Shown piece after piece: positions 53,351 through 64,000 of a stretch of DNA of 64,000 nt. A program made the position numbers and the translations under genes. The stretch is from Profftia sp020342455 (lineage in GTDB: Bacteria; Pseudomonadota; Gammaproteobacteria; Enterobacterales; Enterobacteriaceae), in the NCBI RefSeq assembly GCF_020342455.1, contig NZ_CP080506.1, positions 868,001 through 932,000 of the forward strand. Direction: 5' to 3'. Under the pieces are notes generated by a model. The model worked only from the letters and a program-made list of their open reading frames with translations. It did no database searches and had not been told where the DNA came from. The first letter of the stretch is position 1. Each line of letters begins with the position of its first letter.

Positions 53351-55078
53351 TCATTGTAGTTTATGCATTTGATAATAAAATCCCTTTTTAGTTAATAGTT
53401 CTTTATGTGAACCTTGCTCTACCACTTGACCATGATTTAATACTAAAATAGAATCTGCATCTATAATAGTTGAAAGTCGGTGCGCAATAATAATTAATGT
53501 TGTTTGGTTACCAATCATATATAGTGCTTTTTGAATTGCCTGTTCGGTACCAGAATCTATATAAGCCGTCGCTTCATCTAAGATTAAAATCTTTGGCACT
53601 TTTACTAATACCCGTGCCATTGCTAGTAATTGCTTTTGACCCACAGACAGCTTAACACCCCTCTCTCCTAGATGCGTTTTTATACCTTGTGGCCAACTTC
53701 TAATTAGAGCTGCTAACTGAGTATCTTCTAGGGCTTTCCAAATTTGACCTGTATTAATATTTCTACCTAAAGTAATATTATACATTACTGATTCAGTTAG
53801 TATATTAGGTTCCTGTTGTACTATAGCTATACCCTCACATAATACTTTATGACTTAGAGTTGAAATAAGGCGTTTATCAATATATACCTCACCACTATTG
53901 ACAGGATAGTATCCCATAAGTAAATTAGCTAATGTAGTTTTACCACTACCAGTATGACCTACTAGAGCAACAAATCCACACGAAGCAATATGCAAGTTAA
54001 TATCCTGTAATACAGGTACTCCGTCTTGGTATGCAAAAGTCATATTTTTTATATCTATACAACCGCTTTGTAATGGTGTTATATCATCCCCATAGTGCTG
54101 TTGCACATTATCCATAAATTCAAAAATACGCTCTCCAGCTACAACTGCTTGCTGTATAATGGACTGCTGACTAGTAAGTTCAATTAAAGGCTCATTTAAG
54201 CGACTTAAATAATTAATAAACGCGTACAGGACACCTACGCTAACATAATCTATAGGATTAAAACTAAACATAATTAATAAACCACACAAAATCATGGCAG
54301 AAAAAAGATTTAATAATGGTCTCAATAAAAATCCTTCTAAACGCAGAATTTGCATACGGGCGTGATAATGTAAAAGGTTGACATACTTAATTTTTTGACT
54401 AAAACGATTCTGCTGGCAAAATTGTTGAATCACTTCCATACCATTAATAATTTCATGAAAACCATTATTAATATCTGCAATATAACTTCGTGTACGGCGC
54501 ACAAAAGGTAGACTATAATGTCTGTAAACTATAATCACTATAATTACTGCCGGAAATATACAAATAGACATTAAAGTTATATGCCAATTTAACATAAACA
54601 TAGCCACAAGAATTATTAAAATTAGCGTTGTACTTTTTAGTGTAGTGGCTATTACAGTAACATATAGATCTTTAATAACTTCAGTATCATTAGTTATTCG
54701 AGAAATAAGTTGCCCAACTGATTGATTATTAAATATTGAAATAGGTTGACATAAAGCAGCATCTATTAAATCTATTCTTAACTTTTGTACCATTCCAATG
54801 GCGGCTTTATTAAATAACAGTGATTGATTATACTGTAAACTAGCTGCAATAAAACCAAGAAATAAATATAAAAAAGCTAATAAAACTATTAATGTTAATT
54901 TTTGTTCATCCTGAAAAATAACATAATCAATAAAATAACTAATAATAATAGGACAGAATACTTCTGCGGATATTGCTATCCAAAGCATTAAGACAGCTAT
55001 AGATAATGTTTTTTTATAAGGGATACTATATTTAAATAAACGTTTTAAAGTAGGATGTAAATATTTTTTTGTGTACAT
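53351..55078 (-). CDS. mdlB: Multidrug-resistance-like ABC transporter, half MdlB
   Basis: MdlB is a fused permease-ATPase half transporter; it probably pairs with MdlA as a heterodimeric exporter of unproven substrate. The product has 575 residues (E. coli 593, shorter at the C-terminus). Six membrane helices occupy about 20-300, and the ATPase domain holds Walker A GHTGSGKTT near 365, the signature as LSVGQKQ (the same variant as in E. coli MdlB) and Walker B LILDEAT, then AHRLST. The start MYTKKYLHPTLKRLFKY aligns with E. coli. It begins 16 bases after mdlA on the same strand, so it is an operon. mdlAB is kept in several insect symbionts, possibly for lipid or envelope export, which is inference. 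Confidence 0.95.
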   Translation of the reverse strand: MYTKKYLHPTLKRLFKYSIPYKKTLSIAVLMLWIAISAEVFCPIIISYFIDYVIFQDEQKLTLIVLLAFLYLFLGFIAASLQYNQSLLFNKAAIGMVQKLRIDLIDAALCQPISIFNNQSVGQLISRITNDTEVIKDLYVTVIATTLKSTTLILIILVAMFMLNWHITLMSICIFPAVIIVIIVYRHYSLPFVRRTRSYIADINNGFHEIINGMEVIQQFCQQNRFSQKIKYVNLLHYHARMQILRLEGFLLRPLLNLFSAMILCGLLIMFSFNPIDYVSVGVLYAFINYLSRLNEPLIELTSQQSIIQQAVVAGERIFEFMDNVQQHYGDDITPLQSGCIDIKNMTFAYQDGVPVLQDINLHIASCGFVALVGHTGSGKTTLANLLMGYYPVNSGEVYIDKRLISTLSHKVLCEGIAIVQQEPNILTESVMYNITLGRNINTGQIWKALEDTQLAALIRSWPQGIKTHLGERGVKLSVGQKQLLAMARVLVKVPKILILDEATAYIDSGTEQAIQKALYMIGNQTTLIIIAHRLSTIIDADSILVLNHGQVVEQGSHKELLTKKGFYYQMHKLQ

Positions 55079-55094
55079 TATCTAACTTCTTGTA

Positions 55095-56843
55095 TTAAGA
55101 ACACGGTTCATTAAGCCTAGCTTCTATTTGCTGGAAATGATACATATCTTTATACCATCCATCTTGTTTACTAAGTTTACTATGTTGATTACGTTGAATT
55201 ACTACTCCCTCTTTTAAAACAATAATTTCATTTGCTTTTGTAAGAGCAGAAAGACGGTGTGCGCTTATAATAAGCGTTTTGTCATAACCCCATTCACGCA
55301 AATTATGCAAAATATTATACTCTGTCTGATAATCTACTGCAGATAATGAATCATCTAAAAGTAGAATTTCAGAGTTCAATAACAACGCGCGGGCGATAGC
55401 AATACGTTGCTTTTGCCCGCCAGAAAGCATTATACCACGCTCACCTACTTCAGTTTGATATCCTTTTGGTAGGGATAATATATCTTCATGTATATTAGCT
55501 ATCTTAGCTACACGTATAATATCACCCTGAGTTGCTTCTGGTTTACCTAGCGCAATGTTCATCGAAATAGAATCAGAAAAAAGAAATGGCATTTGGCTGA
55601 CTACCGCTAGTCTAGAGCGCCATTCTTCTAAACGTAATTTACGTAAAGAAATTCCATGAAAATAAATTTCTCCTTTACTGGGATCAAACTGACGCTGAAT
55701 TAGGGAGAGAAGGGTGCTTTTACCTGATCCTGTAGGACCGCATATTCCTAGTATTTGTCCTGGAGACAAGTTAAAATCAACATTATAAAGAACTGGGCAA
55801 CTATCTTTCCTATAAGAAAAAAGCTTTACATGCATACTTAGTTTACCTCGTCCTTCTGGTAATGTTTTTACTCCGTCTATAATAGCTGACTGTTCTGAAA
55901 GAATACTACTAATACGACTGTAAGAGGCACTACCACGCTCAAGAATATTAAACATCCAGGCTAGTGCTAACATTGGCCAAATCATTAATCCTAAATACAT
56001 TATAAAACTAGTTAATTGACCTAAAGTTAATTGATCATGCATTAGCATTATACTGCCCCCGCCAATTGCTAATAAATGTGAACAACTAATAGTTATATAA
56101 ATAATTGGATTAAAACATGCATCAATTTTTGCTACATGCATATTACGCATACTTGCTTTTACCGCAAATTTTTTAAATCTGTTAGATTGATGGTTTTCAA
56201 GACCAAAAGATTTAATCATGCAAATACTAGTTAAGATTTCTTGAGTTTGAGAATATAATATAGAGAAAGCATCCTGAGAGGACTTAAATCTTGTATATAA
56301 TTGGTTTCCCTGATGCTTAATGAGAATTTCCATAATTGGCATTGGTAGCAGAGATAAAATAGTAAGACCCCAACTAATCTGTGTGCTCATAATTAAGAAT
56401 ACTGACAATCCAATCACTAGCGAATCTATAAGAGTTAATATCCCCTCTCCTGCTGCAAATACTACATAATCAACGTCATTAGTAGCTCTAGCAATCAAAT
56501 CTCCTGTATGATGACGCTGATAAAAATCCTGAGACTGATAACTCAGCTGAGTATAGTATTTTTTACGTAAATCAACAGCAAGTAGATAAGAAGCACTAAA
56601 TAAAAGAATACGCCCAACATAACGAAGTAAATATACTATAACCGCAATTGCTAATAAAATAGAAATCCAGAATATAATAACCTTCTTAGGCATACATTGA
56701 TTCAATACCCCATCAATTACAATACCTACAATATGAGGCGGTATAACTTGAAGAATGGAAATTATTATTAATAAAATTACAGACCCTAAATATCTCTGCC
56801 ATTCACGAAGAAAATACCATCTTAATTGATTCAATAATCTCAA
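55095..56843 (-). CDS. mdlA: Multidrug-resistance-like ABC transporter, half MdlA
   Basis: MdlA is the first half of the MdlAB exporter. The product has 582 residues (E. coli 590). Six membrane helices (to about 300, with TGDLIARATNDVDYVVFAAGEG and GGGSIMLMHDQLTLGQLTSFIMYLGLMIWPMLALAWM) precede an ATPase domain with Walker A GPTGSGKST near 368, signature LSGGQKQR and Walker B LLLDDSLSAVD. In this half the residue after Walker B is Asp-Ser where MdlB has Glu, a common asymmetry of heterodimeric exporters: E. coli MdlA has the same. The start is TTG at 56843, giving MRLLNQLRWYF like E. coli; no ATG is available in frame nearby. GGA lies about ten bases upstream. mdlB follows after 16 bases. Confidence 0.95.
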   Translation of the reverse strand: MRLLNQLRWYFLREWQRYLGSVILLIIISILQVIPPHIVGIVIDGVLNQCMPKKVIIFWISILLAIAVIVYLLRYVGRILLFSASYLLAVDLRKKYYTQLSYQSQDFYQRHHTGDLIARATNDVDYVVFAAGEGILTLIDSLVIGLSVFLIMSTQISWGLTILSLLPMPIMEILIKHQGNQLYTRFKSSQDAFSILYSQTQEILTSICMIKSFGLENHQSNRFKKFAVKASMRNMHVAKIDACFNPIIYITISCSHLLAIGGGSIMLMHDQLTLGQLTSFIMYLGLMIWPMLALAWMFNILERGSASYSRISSILSEQSAIIDGVKTLPEGRGKLSMHVKLFSYRKDSCPVLYNVDFNLSPGQILGICGPTGSGKSTLLSLIQRQFDPSKGEIYFHGISLRKLRLEEWRSRLAVVSQMPFLFSDSISMNIALGKPEATQGDIIRVAKIANIHEDILSLPKGYQTEVGERGIMLSGGQKQRIAIARALLLNSEILLLDDSLSAVDYQTEYNILHNLREWGYDKTLIISAHRLSALTKANEIIVLKEGVVIQRNQHSKLSKQDGWYKDMYHFQQIEARLNEPCS

Positions 56844-56940
56844 GTTTTTTATTCCATAACCTTATACATATTATTATTTATACAATAGTTCTTGAAGAAC
56901 TATAACAGTCATACTAATAAAATATGTAATATCACAAATA

Positions 56941-56967
56941 AATCAGGTGTTTTACTACCACCTGATT
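56941..56967 (-). terminator. Orphan terminator-like hairpin upstream of mdlA
   Basis: The arms AATCAGGTG (56941-56949) and CACCTGATT (56959-56967) are exact complements with a nine-base loop. On the minus strand the loop side is A-rich and the stem is followed by TATTTG, like an intrinsic terminator. It lies about 100 bases before mdlA on that strand, but no gene remains upstream of it, so it may have belonged to a lost gene. Confidence 0.5.
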
Positions 56968-59263
56968 AGATAAGTAGTTGTCTTGATAAATATACTGAAT
57001 AATCTTATTACCAAGATAGACTAGTAATATAATCTATATGTCGTAATTTATTTATTTTATAAATAAGGTCAAACAATAATAGTTATTGATATAATATGGT
57101 GATATGATAAGTATCATAATACTTTAGGGTATTTCTAGCAAAATATTAACCATTTTAATTTCTACTACAATTTTTATATATTTGTGTATTAGTTAACTTA
57201 AACTCATAAAATATAAAAAATAAATACCTACATTAGATAATGTAGTAAGATTATTTATCTAAAATCATTAATCTATGATTATAATACTAATTAAATAAAT
57301 TTTATAATTACTATAAAATTGTATTTACTTACTAAGTTGTGGTGAGTAATCTAAGAATTTACCTAAATTATTATGAATCACTCATCATTGTTAGGTAATT
57401 ATAAGGATATACAATACAAAAAATAAAATGAAGCAACAAAGATATCAAATTACTAGTAAAATTACTACTTAAATTTTCTATTGCTTTAATACAACTCAAT
57501 ATTTCAATATCAGAGATATTTTTAATAGTCAATATAGCGAACTTTAATTCTAATATATTTTATTATAAAACTACGTAATGCAGTATTAAATAATTCTTTA
57601 TGTTTTTTCTATTTTATATAATGTAATTTAACTATATATCTTAAAACTTTAAAATAGTATTACTAATAATTAAATTAATTAATACTCTAAATATAAATTT
57701 TTATCCTCATATGTATTGTTAACTACTGATCTAATGTATAATTTTAATTTAAGTAAATTGTATACTATATTTTATATCATAAAATAATTCTTATATCTTT
57801 CAAGAAGAAAGATAATAACAATTATCTATATTACAAGTATTAAAAGAAATAGTAAGAAATATATTTTATATAAACTTAAAAACTATAATATTGAGATATA
57901 CTACCAATTTATATATTAATATAAAATTAGTTCTCTATAAGCTCAGCAACTAAAATATTGTATATATTATATATGATCTTTAATAATACTTCTCTTTAAA
58001 AATATATTTTTATTATTCATAAATAATAATATTTAAATATATCTCTAAGAATTTTAGATATTAATTCCTCTAAAATTTAATTTATTTAATAAATATTTAA
58101 GTTGTAGATATAATACAAAATAAATTAAAATAATTAGCATGATAATTGTAATTAAAAGTTTTTAATAATAAATCAAAACTTCTTAAGTTATAGCAATAAT
58201 AATTTATTGTTTAACCTTATAAATAATTAATTAAAAAATAAACTAAACTTATATAAAATATTTAAAAATTATATATTTGCTATATAATTATACTAATTAT
58301 TACAATTACGAAAGGAATTATAATTATTAAAAGTAGTACAATAAAGAATAGTAACATCCTGGATAATTTAACATAAAACTCTATGCTAATAGAGGTGTAT
58401 ACCCTATATTATAACACTAACTAATCCATCCTTAATTAAATATTAAAATATTTAATATATAACTATAATATGTACCCATTATTTATCTTTCCCTAAATAT
58501 ATATAAAAAATATAAAGTATATTTATTACTTTTCTTAGAAAGTAGCTAATAACTCTAGATTAAAACAAGCATATAAGTAGATTTTTATAAAAGATGCATA
58601 ATAAATTTATTTTAAGTTAAAATTATTACAATATTGCTTAGATCTTTATACAAAATTAAATGGGACAATTATTGTTTTATTCATAAATATTACAATAATA
58701 TATTTATTAGAGCGATAATATTTTTTATCAAAAAAGTAATATATAAATAAATTAAAAAAATTTAATATTTAACTTAAAATATTATCTGATAATTTTAATT
58801 GTATAAAGATACTGATCCGTTGTTTTTAATTAAAAGGTAGCATAATATACAAAGAAAATATAATAAATATTTGTAATATACAATTTACTATATTAATATT
58901 AAATATAATAATATTAATAGCATATTTAATTACTAATAGCTTATAATGCAAAAGAATATAAAATATATCTAAATTGGTATAATATTTTTCTGTATTTATT
59001 ATGTCCTTACTTGCTTACTCTTTGATTAATATAATATTAAAACATAAATATAATATAAGAAAACACTTTTATAGTAATAAAACTGAAAATATACTCTAAA
59101 AGTATCAGGAAAAATTAAGTAATATAATTTTATTTTATATTTGATTATATCAATCACATCTAATTATATATTACCTCAAAATAAATTTTACATCTAACTT
59201 TTAATCATTTAATAATACCACAATTAAATAGTGAATTGTTAGTAAAATTCTTAATAAGCTTCA

Positions 59264-59295
59264 TAGCTTAATAGCTTAATAGCTTAATAGCTTAA
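59264..59295. repeat. Four tandem copies of TAGCTTAA
   Basis: Four exact head-to-tail copies of an eight-base unit about 390 bases upstream of trkA. TAAGCTTC just before and the central AGCT make each unit partly self-complementary. Confidence 0.9.
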
Positions 59296-59686
59296 TGAAA
59301 AATTTTAAGCGATTACTACAGAAAAATATTCTATTATATAAATTTTTTTATAAAAAATTATACAAAATAAAATTAGAAACTTATCTATAGTATAATACTA
59401 CAATACTAATAAAAATAATAAAAAAGCAAATAAATATCTAAAAGGTAGAGATAAAATATAAAAAATTATTTATTGTTTTTGCATATATTATATAAAGTCA
59501 GAATATTTAATATAGAAAAATATATTAAAATAATGATTAGAAATAATATATCTATTAAACTATATAATTATATAAAAAATTATAAATATATAATTATATT
59601 TATAATCAGTTAATTAGTCTCTATTCCATTTTATATCTATTTATTAGATTTGCACAAGATTATCACTGGCAAATTCAGAGAATATC

Positions 59687-61066
59687 ATGAAGATTATTAT
59701 TCTTGGCGCTGGACAAGTAGGTAGCAATCTAGCAGAAACCCTAGTTAGCGAAAATAACGATATAACAATTGTTGATACTAATAGTAATCGTCTACGCCAA
59801 CTACAAGATAAATTTGATCTAAGGGTAGTGCAGGGCTATAGTTCTTATCCTAGAATTTTAAGTGAGGCTGGTGCTGATAATGCAGATATGCTTATAGCAG
59901 TAACTAGTTCAGATGAAACTAATATGGTAGCTTGTCAGGTATCTTATTCGTTATTTAATACACCAAATAGGATAGCACGCATCCGTTCAATTGAGTATAT
60001 ACGTGAAAATAAATTTCTTTTTAATGCAGCTGCCTTACCTATAGATCATATAATTTCTCCAGAACAGCTAGTTACAAACTATATATATCAACTAATAGAA
60101 TATCCTGGTACACTGCAAGTTGTAAGTTTTGCAAAAGGAAAAGTAAGTCTTGCGGTAGTAAAAGCATATTATGGTGGCCCACTAGTTGGTAACGCGTTAA
60201 CTGCTCTTAAAAATCATATACCCCATATTAATACACGTATAGCCGCTGTTTTTCGTCATGATCGCCCAATCAGTCCACGCTCTTCTACAATTATTGAGGC
60301 TGGTGACGAGGTATTTTTTGTAGCTGAATCACGACATATTCGCGAGATCATTAGTGAGTTACAGCACTTAGAAAAAATATATAAACGCATTATGATTGTT
60401 GGAGGAGGTAACGTGGGTGCTGGTCTAGCATGCCGCTTAGAACAAGAATATAGTATTAAACTTATTGAAAAAAATCAACAACGTGCTAATGAACTAGCTG
60501 AAATGTTACACAATACTGTTGTATTTTATGGTGATGCTTCTGATCAAGAATTACTTACTGAAGAGCATATTGATCAAGTAGACTTATTTATTGCTTTAAC
60601 TAATAATGACGAAACCAACATTATGTCAGCAATGTTAGCCAAACGCTTGGGTGCAAAGAAGGCTATGGTGCTCATTCAAAGAAACGCGTATGTAGATTTA
60701 GTACAGGATGGTAGCGTTATAGATATTGCTATTTCACCTCAACAAGTAACGATATCTGCACTACTTGGGCATATAAGAAAAGCACATGTTATTAAAGTAT
60801 CATCTTTACGCCGCGGTATGACTGAAGCTATTGAGACTATAGCTGATGGCAATATACAAAATTCAAAAGTAATTGGTCGTAGAATAAAAGAAATAAAATT
60901 ACCACCCGGTACAACTATTAGCGCTATTGTTCGTGGTGATCAAGTTATTATTACCAATAGCCAGTCTAAAATTAAACAAGGGGATCATGTTATTTTATTC
61001 CTTATAGATAAGAAATTTATTACGGAAGTGGAGCGTCTATTTCAATCCACTACTTGTTTAATATAA
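59687..61066 (+). CDS. trkA: Trk potassium uptake regulator TrkA
   Basis: TrkA is the peripheral NAD(H)- and nucleotide-binding gating subunit of the TrkH or TrkG potassium uptake channel. The product has 459 residues (E. coli 458) with two RCK halves: the first opens with MKIIILGAGQVGSNLAE (GAGQVG at 7-12), the second near 233 with IMIVGGGNVGAGLA. Each is followed by its TrkA-C domain, with segments such as VSLAVVKAYYGGPLVGNAL and the C-terminal KLPPGTTISAIVRGDQV. An AGAG stretch near 59676 serves as a weak ribosome site. No trkH, trkG or rsmB lies nearby. Along with kefB it shows that K+ uptake control and efflux are both still present. Confidence 0.97.
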   Translation: MKIIILGAGQVGSNLAETLVSENNDITIVDTNSNRLRQLQDKFDLRVVQGYSSYPRILSEAGADNADMLIAVTSSDETNMVACQVSYSLFNTPNRIARIRSIEYIRENKFLFNAAALPIDHIISPEQLVTNYIYQLIEYPGTLQVVSFAKGKVSLAVVKAYYGGPLVGNALTALKNHIPHINTRIAAVFRHDRPISPRSSTIIEAGDEVFFVAESRHIREIISELQHLEKIYKRIMIVGGGNVGAGLACRLEQEYSIKLIEKNQQRANELAEMLHNTVVFYGDASDQELLTEEHIDQVDLFIALTNNDETNIMSAMLAKRLGAKKAMVLIQRNAYVDLVQDGSVIDIAISPQQVTISALLGHIRKAHVIKVSSLRRGMTEAIETIADGNIQNSKVIGRRIKEIKLPPGTTISAIVRGDQVIITNSQSKIKQGDHVILFLIDKKFITEVERLFQSTTCLI

Positions 61067-61399
61067 ATTATAAAATTAAGTTATTATATAATAAGAAAAT
61101 ATGAATAAATTTTTAAAGAAAAATAATTTCCTTATCATGTATATATGTTGATTAACAATTCTTCATAAAGAAGATATCTAATTATAAAGATTACCCTATA
61201 TTTAATAAATATCATTATAAAAATATCATACTCAAAAAATATAGTTAAATAATTACTTTATCTCTATTATCAAAATTAATATGATTTATTATTTTATAAT
61301 ATTTATTCATTAGATAGGATAAGTATTACCTGATTTTATTAATAATTAAATTAATCTTTTTATTGAAATATAATATTCTGTAAAAGAATAATTGTATAT
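61067..61399. other. Gap between convergent trkA and zapA
   Basis: About 330 bases. In E. coli the 6S RNA gene ssrS and fau follow zapA; here there is no G/C-rich structured segment that could be 6S RNA. No clear terminator. Confidence 0.6.
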
Positions 61400-61708
61400 T
61401 TATTCTTCTGCAGTATCTTGTTTTAATAGGGCCTGTTCTATTATTTTATATAAAATACAAATTTTTTGCTCAATACTAAAATGATAATCTTTAATTCTTA
61501 AACGTTCTTGAGCTAATTCATGACATACATTTAATGCTGCAATAAAAGCTAATTGTTCTGTATTTGTTACTTTAGTACGGACTTTTAGATCTTGCAATCT
61601 ATTATTAAGATCTTCTGCAGCTCGATAAAGTTCCTCTTGTTGTTCTAGCGGACAATTGACTTTTAACGAACGGCCAAAAATTTGAATATCTACTGGTTTT
61701 GCAGACAT
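61400..61708 (-). CDS. zapA: Cell division protein ZapA
   Basis: ZapA binds and bundles FtsZ filaments and recruits ZapB to the Z ring. The product has 102 residues (E. coli 109). The globular head MSAKPVDIQIFGRSLKVNCP, then LYRAAEDLNNRLQDLKVRTKVTNTEQLAFIAALNVCHELAQE, and the coiled coil to IIEQALLKQ all match; the last seven or so residues of E. coli are missing. AGGA lies six bases before the ATG. The E. coli neighbours (ssrS, fau, pepP) are absent on both sides. With MatP present, the ZapA-ZapB-MatP link between terminus and divisome could exist if zapB is encoded elsewhere. Confidence 0.95.
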   Translation of the reverse strand: MSAKPVDIQIFGRSLKVNCPLEQQEELYRAAEDLNNRLQDLKVRTKVTNTEQLAFIAALNVCHELAQERLRIKDYHFSIEQKICILYKIIEQALLKQDTAEE

Positions 61709-64000
61709 ATTGTTCCTGTCTAGGATGACTTTAATTTTAAAATAACATAATAACTAATATAGCACTAACTATATAAACTTTTATCTAAACATTTACAATA
61801 AATTACAACTCATAATTATTCAATTATAGTAAAATATCTTTTATCAGTATAAAATGTTAATTGAATAATTACAACATTATTATAACATTAATAATGAATA
61901 CATTATTAAATAAATTTAATTAACCAGTAAGTTTATAGCTAAGACTTATGAAGTAAAAGTATTATTTAAAGATATTATATCTTTTATCTTAAAAAATATT
62001 ACAATAAATATAAGACATTAAATTATTGATAAAGTAATACATGCTTTTTTAAGGTAAAATCATTAATACCTATATAATAGTAGTAAAATTAATATGCAAG
62101 ATATACCTAATTATCTAATTACTGTCTGCGCTAAAAATACAATATATTAAATATAATAATATCTATTCAAGTAATAACAGCATTTATTTTTTCTTATAAG
62201 AAAAAATAATTATAGTATTGTAAGTAACTTACTGAAAATTATGGTAAATATTTAAAATTTTAATACATATAAAAATTAATAGTTCACTTAATTAAAAATT
62301 TACTCTAATACTAATAAAATTATAATATGCAGTAAATAAATTTTAATAAAAACCCTATAAAATAAATAGCAATAGTAAAATATCTTAAAATATTTAATGT
62401 AATTATACTTATCATGAATCAGTAATTAAAAAAACAAATATAATCTTATTAAATAATTTAAAACAACTAGTGAGATACTTTTGATATAATTCAATAATAT
62501 AATAAGATTAATTTTATTAGTATAATTAAATATTTCCCATTATAATTTAATCGATCATATACTGTACCTTACTAACCTAAAATATATTATTTTAAACTTT
62601 ACTTTCTATTTTATTATATTTATAAATAACCTTAATTTATCCTTAATGATTTAAGATATTAATTAAATACTTATTTTAATTTCATTTCATAAATGTATTC
62701 AATAGTATTAATTACTATATATTACTATTTCATAGTATGTATAAGAATATAGTAATTCCTATTGCTAACTTACATCAGTTATAGATAATACATTTAAAAC
62801 AATCTCATATTTAGAAAAGTTTATAAAAAACAGGTAGTACTATACAAACTAAGTAAAGAAACATTTTTATTACTTAATATACCAATAATTCATTATTTTA
62901 GTTATATGAAATAAGACTATTTTCATCAATTTATATATAAAGATTTTAGTCTATAAATTAAAATTTAATACATAAAAATATACCAGTCAAAATTCTAATA
63001 TTTAAAGAAATAAATTATAACAGAACTATTTTTTTGATTTTATTTTAACTAGATATTATTAGATAATTGTCATAATCTAAAAGATTAGATAATCTAAAAG
63101 ATACATATTACTAAATATATAATTTATAATTATCCCTGTCATACATTAATACCAAAGAGAAATAATTTATATATAATTAATATTATTTAAACTTTATTTC
63201 TAAAACAAAATTTCTATCCTACTGGAAGTATTCTAATAACATTGATATAGAGTATTATATTTAGGATAGAAGATAATGTAAACCATAGTTATTTTTATAA
63301 TTTTTCTATTAATATGTATATAATAAAAGTTGTAATAGATCTATTTACTGTTAAAAGTTATTTATTATACCTAATGATTTTTAATCATATGATTATTTTA
63401 TAATATCAATAAAATATATAAATTATATTTTACTAAAAGTATAACGTGTTATTTCATTTTATCTATTATGATTAAATCATATGTCAATAAGACAATCAAA
63501 ATATATAAAATATTATTTAATAATATAATTATTAGAATCAATAAAGTGCGTAAATTTATTATAAATATTAGTTTTAATATACCCTATATGAGACTATAGG
63601 TTCATTGTTACTACAGTATTTATTTTTCTAACTAAATATTATTGATTATTTTAAAATAACGCAATAATTTTTAATATCCCAACAAATATTAGTAATATTT
63701 GTTAACAATATCTATATATTAATATAATTATATAAGATTATGTAAAAATAAAATTTAAACAACTTTAACCACTCGATAAGATAAATTATTTATATTTATT
63801 ATTATTTGATTAATATATATATTATAAGATATTCATATAATACATACCATAACTATTACATCACTCATGATTTGATAACTTTTAGTTTATCTTAAGTATT
63901 CTACGTTAGGTATATAATATTACATAAAATTATATCAAAACTTTAATAAATACAGTACTAATTACATTCTATATTTGTATAACCTATAATATTTCTAGAA
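61709..64000. other. Gene desert upstream of zapA to window end
   Basis: About 2.3 kb of A/T-rich DNA with stops in every frame. A short direct repeat (ATAATCTAAAAGAT twice, near 63070-63105) is visible. I recognise no gene or RNA. Confidence 0.65.

Larger units (their letters stand above)
56844..59686. other. Gene desert between mdlA and trkA
   Basis: About 2.8 kb between divergent genes. It holds an orphan G/C-containing hairpin (56941-56967), a shorter perfect hairpin at 57794-57814 (TATCTTTC/GAAAGATA), a richer patch near 57330-57420, a short CTCTAT/ATAGAG stem near 58379-58395, and an eight-base tandem repeat (59264-59295). No rsmB, fmt or def remains next to trkA, and no decR next to mdlA. 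Confidence 0.65.

Noticed and set aside
1..64000. tRNA, rRNA, 6S RNA, 4.5S RNA, CRISPR, transposase or phage genes
   Set aside because: I scanned the spacers for T-loop motifs, G/C-rich structured segments, spaced direct repeats and transposase-like frames and found none. A covariance-model search could still find something degenerate.
1..64000. matS sites for MatP
   Set aside because: GTGAC occurs in several places but never with the spaced GTCAC partner.

Overview
The window comes from a strongly AT-rich, gene-poor chromosome of an Enterobacterales bacterium. Nearly every intact protein aligns from end to end with its Escherichia coli counterpart, often with the same length. About half of the window is non-coding, and those stretches are almost pure A and T. 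I saw no transposase, phage gene, CRISPR array, tRNA or rRNA. This combination fits a host-restricted, probably insect-associated, endosymbiont in genome reduction: most genes are lost, the debris is not fully deleted, and one pseudogene is still readable. I cannot name the species from the sequence.

Layout. At 1-4095 (minus) lie recC and the start of ptrA in the ancestral order recC-ptrA. At 4333-6813 (plus) are mpl and bamD. A 2.8 kb desert precedes matP (9643-10101), followed by a lone cynS (minus). At 11880-14050 is the overlapping lptF-lptG pair (minus), divergent from pepA-holC-valS (plus, 14889-19845), which is the E. coli arrangement. Then come smg, tsaC and aroE (plus), with yrdD missing from the usual smg-yrdD-tsaC-aroE run. 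From 22399 to 41822 single genes sit between long deserts: kefB, a truncated bamC, pmbA (tldE), cca and uppP. murJ follows, then a decayed ycaO (45421-47180). At 48112-56843 is a rearranged lon/hupB/ppiD/mdlAB cluster. The window ends with trkA, zapA and another desert.

Functional reading. Cell-envelope work dominates: LPS export (lptFG), outer-membrane protein assembly (bamD, bamC, ppiD), lipid II flipping and carrier recycling (murJ, uppP), peptidoglycan recycling (mpl) and division (zapA). DNA upkeep is represented by recC, holC, matP and hupB. Translation and tRNA maturation are represented by valS, cca and tsaC. Proteolysis is represented by lon, pepA, pmbA and ptrA. Potassium handling is represented by kefB and trkA, and shikimate synthesis by aroE. 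A near-consensus heat-shock (sigma32) promoter survives in front of lon.

No new multi-gene system is visible. The points most worth a second look are within known genes: Cca has lost the catalytic residues of its HD domain; RecC carries changes at three positions tied to Chi recognition; BamC lacks its C-terminal domain; tsaC seems to lack a standard start codon; cynS is intact but alone; ppiD has been moved and inverted; and several long perfect hairpins stand in or beside regions that otherwise look like neutral debris.
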